In this document: piece by piece, positions 59,751-64,000 of the stretch
Layout: every line of letters begins with the position of its first letter
Numbering within the stretch: the stretch's first letter is position 1
DNA from: Rhizobiales bacterium SYSU XM002
GTDB lineage: Bacteria; Pseudomonadota; Alphaproteobacteria; Rhizobiales; Beijerinckiaceae
DNA length: 64,000 bases
Assembly (NCBI GenBank): GCA_009846685.1
Contig: VWVY01000009.1
Coordinates: forward strand, 1 to 64,000
Direction of reading: 5' to 3'
The notes under the pieces: generated by a model
Databases searched by the model: none
What the model was told of the DNA's origin: nothing
Seen by the model: the letters and a program-made list of their open reading frames with translations, nothing else
Translations under genes and position numbers: made by a program

Positions 59751-61223
59751 TCAATGACCCGGCTCGCCGCCGCCCTGCGGTGCAGCACCTGCGCTTGCTG
59801 CTGCGCCCGACACACCGCCGCCAATGAGCGCGTGCTTGAAATCGACATCAGCGATGAAGAAATCACGCTTTGCATTGACAGCTGCGACTTGTGACATCAT
59901 CCGACCACGGGCGTCAGCAATGAGCTGCGTCACGTCGATCAGCATGCCATTGTATTGAAGCAAGCTCTCTTCTTGGATAATTTTGCGCAACGGAAGAACT
60001 TGGCTCTGGTAAAGGCGAGAAACATCATAGGTTCCTCTCCATACCTGATAGGCCTCGCGGGCTTCAGAACGGATATTTATTGCCTTTTCTGCAAGCTTGT
60101 TTGCAGCTTGCATGTATGTTTCTTCAGCCAGCGCAGCCCTTGCTTGTCCAAAATCGAAGAGCGGGATTTCGATTTCGAGTTCCAGCGTACGCCTGATTGT
60201 GCGTTCGCGATCACCATCAGCCTTGAAGGCTCGGTCGTAGGTCCGCCGACCCAGAAGGTCGATATCGGCGACGAAACGCGTGGCTTGCGTGAGCCCAAGA
60301 GACTTCGCCAGCGCATCAAGGTCTGCACGCGCCATCTGGAGGTCGACGCGGCGCTTCAACGCCTCGGCCTCAATCTCTCGAGAGGTAGCAAGACGAGGCA
60401 TCGCTGGGAGAGCGCCGGGCAATTTGAGTGCGGAGAGATCTTCGCCCCACAGCCCCATCAGGCGGATCAGTTTCTCGCGCTCCACCCGCTGTTGAATACG
60501 AGCTTGGGCAAGTTGAGCTCCGGTTTCCGCGTAAAAGACGAAATCGCGGGCCTGATTGAGCTTGTTGACACCGCCTGATTCGCCCAGGCGCTTGAAGAGC
60601 TCTGCCGTTGCCTCTGCCGTCGATTTTGCCTGGACCAGAGCAGCAACCTGCTGGTTCGCTGCAACAGCCCGGTAGTACTGCCTGCGCGTGTCCGCTGCGA
60701 GTTTCAGCATGTTTTCCAATGTGCGCAATTGCGCAACTCGAAATCTGTCGTTCGCAATCTCGACGCGGGCTGGCAGTGTTACGAGCGCAAGGATCGATCC
60801 AGATATCTGCCGCTCAATTTCAAGAGCAAGCGGGGCTGTCGTCCGCGCGATTGCGATACGAGGGTTGGGCGGCAAACTCGCCTGCATCCTTTGGGCATCA
60901 GCGATCCCAAGCTCATTAAATGCAGCTTGAAGTCCGCGATTGTTCCAGAATGCGATCTGAACCGCCGCATCTGCACTCAAGGGCTTCTTCAACAGCGAAT
61001 CGACACGCGATTTTGCGGTGCCAGCCTCTTCTTCCGACCTGATTTTCTCAACTTGTTTGCCAAGATCGGCAGTGGCGCTCGCTTGGAGCATGCCGAGCCC
61101 ATTGTCAGGTTGCGTGGAAACACAGCCAGCCAAAACCAACGCTACCCCCGCGAGCAAACCGGCTCGAAGAGAGAGACCCCGAAGGCTGCGGCCATCAAAA
61201 CTGAGGTTCGAATACAGATTCAT
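59751..61223 (-). CDS. TolC-family outer-membrane efflux lipoprotein
   Basis: 490 residues from MNLYSNLSFDGRSLRGLSLR. The signal ends in a lipobox (LVLAGCVS). Two outer-membrane efflux repeats follow, the first with AFNELGIADAQRMQASLPPNPRI and the second with KRRVDLQMARADLDALAKSLG, each rich in long helices. No RND pump or adaptor gene is in the window, so its partner is unknown; in this cluster it may serve copper export. The long upstream ORF extension to 61469 overlaps the lipoprotein gene and was rejected; the ATG at 61223 overlaps its stop. Confidence 0.87.
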   Translation of the reverse strand: MNLYSNLSFDGRSLRGLSLRAGLLAGVALVLAGCVSTQPDNGLGMLQASATADLGKQVEKIRSEEEAGTAKSRVDSLLKKPLSADAAVQIAFWNNRGLQAAFNELGIADAQRMQASLPPNPRIAIARTTAPLALEIERQISGSILALVTLPARVEIANDRFRVAQLRTLENMLKLAADTRRQYYRAVAANQQVAALVQAKSTAEATAELFKRLGESGGVNKLNQARDFVFYAETGAQLAQARIQQRVEREKLIRLMGLWGEDLSALKLPGALPAMPRLATSREIEAEALKRRVDLQMARADLDALAKSLGLTQATRFVADIDLLGRRTYDRAFKADGDRERTIRRTLELEIEIPLFDFGQARAALAEETYMQAANKLAEKAINIRSEAREAYQVWRGTYDVSRLYQSQVLPLRKIIQEESLLQYNGMLIDVTQLIADARGRMMSQVAAVNAKRDFFIADVDFKHALIGGGVSGAAASAGAAPQGGGEPGH

Positions 61224-61426
61224 GATCTTGGCGCCACACGACGGTTGAGCTCTTCCCAACCCTTTGGCCCAACGGGACGATAGGTCTTCGTCTCGGCGGC
61301 CACGGGGCTGTACTTTACGGGTTTTGTCTTCACCGACGGATCTGATGGTCGATCCAGATAATTTGGTACGGAGGCGCATGCAGCCAACGTCGATGAGAGG
61401 AATGTAATCAGTAATAATCGACGCAT
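61220..61426 (-). CDS. small lipoprotein, first gene of the copper operon
   Basis: 68 residues from MRRLLLITFLSSTLAACAS. The lipobox LAAC at residue 17 gives a Cys-anchored lipoprotein, then a Pro/Lys-rich segment (VPNYLDRPSDPSVKTKPVKYSPV) and KGWEELNRRVAP. Not a named family; homologues appear upstream of TolC-like genes in similar copper loci. ATGA overlap with the outer-membrane protein gene shows coupled translation. A candidate copper-regulator box lies 63-77 bp upstream. Confidence 0.78.
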   Translation of the reverse strand: MRRLLLITFLSSTLAACASVPNYLDRPSDPSVKTKPVKYSPVAAETKTYRPVGPKGWEELNRRVAPRS

Positions 61427-61488
61427 TGGCCTGTCCCGAAGCACCCTGTTTGTGGAAGCTGGGTAGCAAAAGGTCGCGCAGTCCGTCT

Positions 61489-61503
61489 GTTACAAATTAT
61501 TGC
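61489..61503. promoter_or_regulatory. candidate copper-regulator box upstream of the second copper operon
   Basis: GTTACAAATTATTGC matches the motif at 55871-55885 at 13 of 15 positions. It lies 63 bp upstream of the lipoprotein start, in the divergent gap with the gene at 61652. Confidence 0.65.
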
Positions 61504-61525
61504 GATCCGGCTTCCGTGAATGTTG

Positions 61526-61537
61526 CGAAATATTTCG
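61526..61537. promoter_or_regulatory. 12-bp palindrome in the same divergent gap
   Basis: CGAAATATTTCG is a perfect palindrome, extended on each side with one mismatch. Between the copper lipoprotein operon and the small exported gene. Possibly part of a regulator site. Confidence 0.4.
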
Positions 61538-61651
61538 AAAAATCATTGAAATTAATGGGTTACAGAATGTGTTCATCCTCTTCGAAGGTGGCGATAAGGC
61601 CTCCGGAAGAGGGATCGCCGCTGATGGCGATTGACATGAAGGAAAAGCAAG

Positions 61652-61894
61652 ATGAACAAACTCTTGGGTATGGTGGTGGTGACATTGGTTTTCGGTACCG
61701 GAGTCGCTTCCGCCAACAACGGCATCCTTTTCGACAACCCGAACGACCCGTATTTCACCACGCCGGCTGAATTCATCGCTCTCGGGCAACAGCTGAAAGG
61801 GAAGATCGAGTTGGAGCGCCGCAGCGTCACGATCGTCCCGGCTCAGAATAGCACTTCGACAGATCCGGCACGGTCAGGGCAATCTGGCAAATAA
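61652..61894 (+). CDS. small exported protein upstream of the two-component system
   Basis: 80 residues with a signal peptide (MNKLLGMVVVTLVFGTGVASA) and a mature part NNGILFDNPNDPYFTTPAEFIALGQQLKGKIELERRSVTIVPAQ. The C-terminal 20 residues are Ser/Thr/Gln-rich. A GGAAAAGC site precedes the ATG. Its position directly upstream of the response-regulator gene suggests it is part of the same sensing operon, perhaps a periplasmic input to the kinase; this is inference, and the protein is not recognised. Confidence 0.65.
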   Translation: MNKLLGMVVVTLVFGTGVASANNGILFDNPNDPYFTTPAEFIALGQQLKGKIELERRSVTIVPAQNSTSTDPARSGQSGK

Positions 61895-61900
61895 ACCAAA

Positions 61901-61941
61901 CCGCCCTGCCGATTGAAGCAAGGCTCCATTCGGCAGGGTGG
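61901..61941. terminator. long hairpin between small exported gene and response regulator
   Basis: CCGCCCTGCCGATT (61901-61914) pairs with ATTCGGCAGGGTGG (61928-61941), 12 of 14 bases, loop of 13. No U tract follows, so it is an attenuator or mRNA-stability element rather than a plain terminator. Confidence 0.6.
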
Positions 61942-61957
61942 TGCATTCGGTGTACTT

Positions 61958-62701
61958 ATGGAAAAAGCCGCGACAGCATCACCAAGTGATCACGGAAACA
62001 TTCTGGTTGTCGATGATGACTCGGAAATTCGGCTGCTGATTACGAAATTTCTCCAGCGCCATGGGTACCACGTTCATTCGAGCGGGGATGCTCTCGGCGT
62101 CCTGGAATCCCTTAGACGATTTACGATTGATGCCATCATCCTTGATGTCATGCTACCCGGCACCACTGGAATCGAAGCCTGTCGCCAAATTCGAGAGGCT
62201 TCCCCTGTGCCCGTCATCTTGCTCACGGCGCGTTCTGAGGAGGACATTCGGGTTTCTGGACTTGAGGGCGGAGCAGACGACTACATAACCAAGCCGTTTT
62301 CACCGCGAGAGCTGTTGGCCCGGCTTCGATCTGTACTCCGACGGTCACGTGGAGCAGGCCAAACGATTGAAATAGTTTCAAAAGGCCGCATTCTGTTTGA
62401 CGGTTGGAACCTTGACACCCTGCGTCGGGAACTCACTACGCCCGAGGGCGTTTTGATCGATCTCTCTACAGGAGAATACAACCTGCTTGTCGCGTTCCTG
62501 GAACATGCCAATCGCGTCCTCTCCCGCGAAATGTTGATGGAACTCGCAAAGACAAGAACCAGCGATCCTTTTGATCGAACGATCGACGTGCAAATAAGCC
62601 GCCTGCGGCGAAAGCTCGAGACATCGGAAACAACCGGTCAAATCATCAAGACCATTCGTGGCGCCGGTTACATTTTCGTCCCCAAGGTAACGTTTGGATG
62701 A
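61958..62701 (+). CDS. OmpR-family response regulator
   Basis: 247 residues from MEKAATASPSDHGNILVVDDD. Receiver domain: acidic pocket VVDDD (18-21), phosphorylation site D63 in ILDVMLPG, and K112 in DDYITKPFSP. Winged-helix output domain (residues about 145-245): RTIDVQISRLRRKLE and IKTIRGAGYIF. Genes of this type in copper islands are CopR/CusR-like. It overlaps the sensor gene by 4 bp and probably binds the shared motif upstream of the two multicopper-oxidase operons. Confidence 0.93.
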   Translation: MEKAATASPSDHGNILVVDDDSEIRLLITKFLQRHGYHVHSSGDALGVLESLRRFTIDAIILDVMLPGTTGIEACRQIREASPVPVILLTARSEEDIRVSGLEGGADDYITKPFSPRELLARLRSVLRRSRGAGQTIEIVSKGRILFDGWNLDTLRRELTTPEGVLIDLSTGEYNLLVAFLEHANRVLSREMLMELAKTRTSDPFDRTIDVQISRLRRKLETSETTGQIIKTIRGAGYIFVPKVTFG

Positions 62702-64000
62702 AGACGCAACCGTTACGTTTGCTGCCCGACACCATCGTCATGCGGGCCGTCATGATCCTGATTGGCGCCCTGGTTGCCATGAGCCTTGTCGGCTACTGGG
62801 TCTATCGGGTCGGTGCGGAAGGCCTCGCAACGACGGCCCGCGACAAGGGACTCGCTGAACGAATTGTCTCAATCAAGAGAGCAGTCAGTGCCATTCCTGA
62901 TGAAATCGAGCGCGATAGAGCGGCCCACGCTCTGGCGACGGCCTCTTTGGAAGTTCACTGGAGCAAGGTCAGCCTTGTGCTGGGCAATGCGCCCGTCACC
63001 GAAAGATCACGCGCGATGGAGGTCCGACTGAGGGAACTCGTGCCCGAGTTTGGAACGGAATCTTTCCGGGTCGGCTATGCGGATGATGGAGCACTCAATG
63101 CCGGTGAAGGAGATGCTTACAAGCACATGCTGCTAGTGTCTGTGAAGCTCGATGACGGAACTTGGCTGAACTTTGCTTCGCCCACCTTTGGCACAGCCCA
63201 TCACATGGCTGGGAATATCCTCGCCATCGCTGCGATTGTTGGCTCACTTATTATTTTGATCGCAATCCTGTTGCTCCGGTGGGTAACGCGACCCCTACGC
63301 GATCTCGCGATTGCCGCGGAACGGTTTAGTCTCGACGAGGCCCGCGAACCGGTTTCAGAACTTGGCCCAGCTGAGGTGCGACGGGCGGCAAAGGCCTTTA
63401 ACACGATGGGCGATCGCGTACGGCGTCTTGTCTCCGAACGCACAATGGCGCTCGCCGCCGTCAGCCACGATCTCAGAACACCCATCACACGGCTACGGCT
63501 TCGCTCGGAGATGCTCGACGACGAATCGACTCGCAACCTCATCGATGATGATCTCTCCGAAATGGAGATGATGATCAACTCCACCCTCGAATATCTCAGC
63601 GTGGGCGTAGCCAAGGAACCCCCGAAGGCCTTCGATCTCGCGACCATGCTCAGAACAATCGTGGATGGAGAGGCGGATCGCGGGCAGCCGATCACCCTGA
63701 AAGGAATCGAGCACGCGCCGGTGCTGGGAAAACCTGTCGCCATGAAGCGGGCGATGTGGAATATCATCGGCAATGCCCTGAAGTACGGAAACACGGCCAC
63801 GGTTCATATCAAGCCTGATGGAGCACAGGTTCTCGTCGAGGTACTCGACGACGGGCCGGGCATCCCTGATGCTGAATTCGAACGGGTCTTCGAACCGTTC
63901 TACCGCATCGAGAATTCGAGAAGCCGACAGACGGGTGGCACCGGTCTCGGACTGACAATCGCCAAATCCATCATTGTCGAGCATGGCGGAACGATATCGC
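62698..64000 (+). CDS. sensor histidine kinase, truncated by the window edge
   Basis: 434 codons are visible from the ATG at 62698 (overlapping the regulator stop, ATGA) and the frame is still open at the edge. Two membrane helices (residues about 15-40 and 170-192) enclose a periplasmic sensor domain of about 130 residues. HAMP follows, then HisKA with VSHDLRTP (H257), and the ATPase domain with NIIGNALKYG, DDGPGIPD and GGTGLGL. The context of copper genes suggests a CusS/CopS-type sensor, but no metal-binding motif was identified in the periplasmic domain. Only a few C-terminal residues should be missing. Confidence 0.93.
   Translation, partial: MKTQPLRLLPDTIVMRAVMILIGALVAMSLVGYWVYRVGAEGLATTARDKGLAERIVSIKRAVSAIPDEIERDRAAHALATASLEVHWSKVSLVLGNAPVTERSRAMEVRLRELVPEFGTESFRVGYADDGALNAGEGDAYKHMLLVSVKLDDGTWLNFASPTFGTAHHMAGNILAIAAIVGSLIILIAILLLRWVTRPLRDLAIAAERFSLDEAREPVSELGPAEVRRAAKAFNTMGDRVRRLVSERTMALAAVSHDLRTPITRLRLRSEMLDDESTRNLIDDDLSEMEMMINSTLEYLSVGVAKEPPKAFDLATMLRTIVDGEADRGQPITLKGIEHAPVLGKPVAMKRAMWNIIGNALKYGNTATVHIKPDGAQVLVEVLDDGPGIPDAEFERVFEPFYRIENSRSRQTGGTGLGLTIAKSIIVEHGGTIS

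Noticed and set aside
1-64000. CRISPR arrays, rRNA or tRNA genes
   Set aside because: No regularly spaced repeats and no RNA gene signatures were noticed; a covariance-model search would be needed to exclude short tRNAs fully.

Overview
The window looks like part of a large repABC-type plasmid (secondary replicon) from an alphaproteobacterium, most likely of the order Hyphomicrobiales/Rhizobiales. Evidence read from the sequence: a complete repA-repB-repC operon with two identical 16-bp parS palindromes and a counter-transcribed RNA gene between repB and repC; a backbone of DUF736, DUF2493, Toprim, strawberry-notch methylase/helicase and large ParB-like genes of the kind found on rhizobial plasmids; and a VirB/VirD4 type IV secretion system (T4SS). 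The DNA is GC-rich, so most long antisense ORFs are shadows. The genus cannot be fixed from the sequence alone.

Layout. 0-0.9 kb: the 3' tail of a broken VOC/glyoxalase gene, then a uracil-DNA glycosylase-family gene. 1.3-5.1 kb: repABC with its control sites. 5.2-14.1 kb and 19.5-23.2 kb: two halves of a plasmid backbone module, all on the minus strand, separated by a plus-strand inorganic-carbon uptake cassette (lysR, dabB, dabA; 14.4-19.3 kb). 23.3-27.3 kb: a stability/defence-like patch with a small unknown gene and an XRE regulator sharing an operator, two vapBC modules, a GSU2403-type nucleotidyltransferase, two sets of inverted repeats and a duplicated scrap of the virB1-like gene. 27.4-43.1 kb: the T4SS, in two divergent arms; the minus arm carries small exported proteins and the plus arm runs virB1-like, B2, B3, B4, an extra exported protein, B5, a B7-like lipoprotein, B6, B8, B9, B10, B11 and virD4. 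No relaxase gene is present in the window.

43.2-49.5 kb: a metC-like/aapJQMP amino-acid ABC transporter operon with a divergent LysR gene. 49.5-64 kb: a copper-resistance island: Crp-like regulator, CpxP/Spy-like periplasmic protein, P1B copper ATPase with a divergent MerR/CueR gene and a clear operator, DUF411 (CopG-like) protein, two multicopper oxidases, b-type cytochrome, acyltransferase, CusF, cupredoxin, TolC-type outer-membrane lipoprotein, and a two-component system whose sensor kinase runs off the right edge. A 15-bp motif found upstream of both multicopper-oxidase operons is a candidate binding site for that response regulator.

How it fits together: the plasmid maintains itself through RepABC, the large ParB and toxin-antitoxin modules, carries a mating-pair-formation apparatus, and bears three separate cargo blocks: CO2/bicarbonate uptake, amino-acid uptake and copper detoxification.
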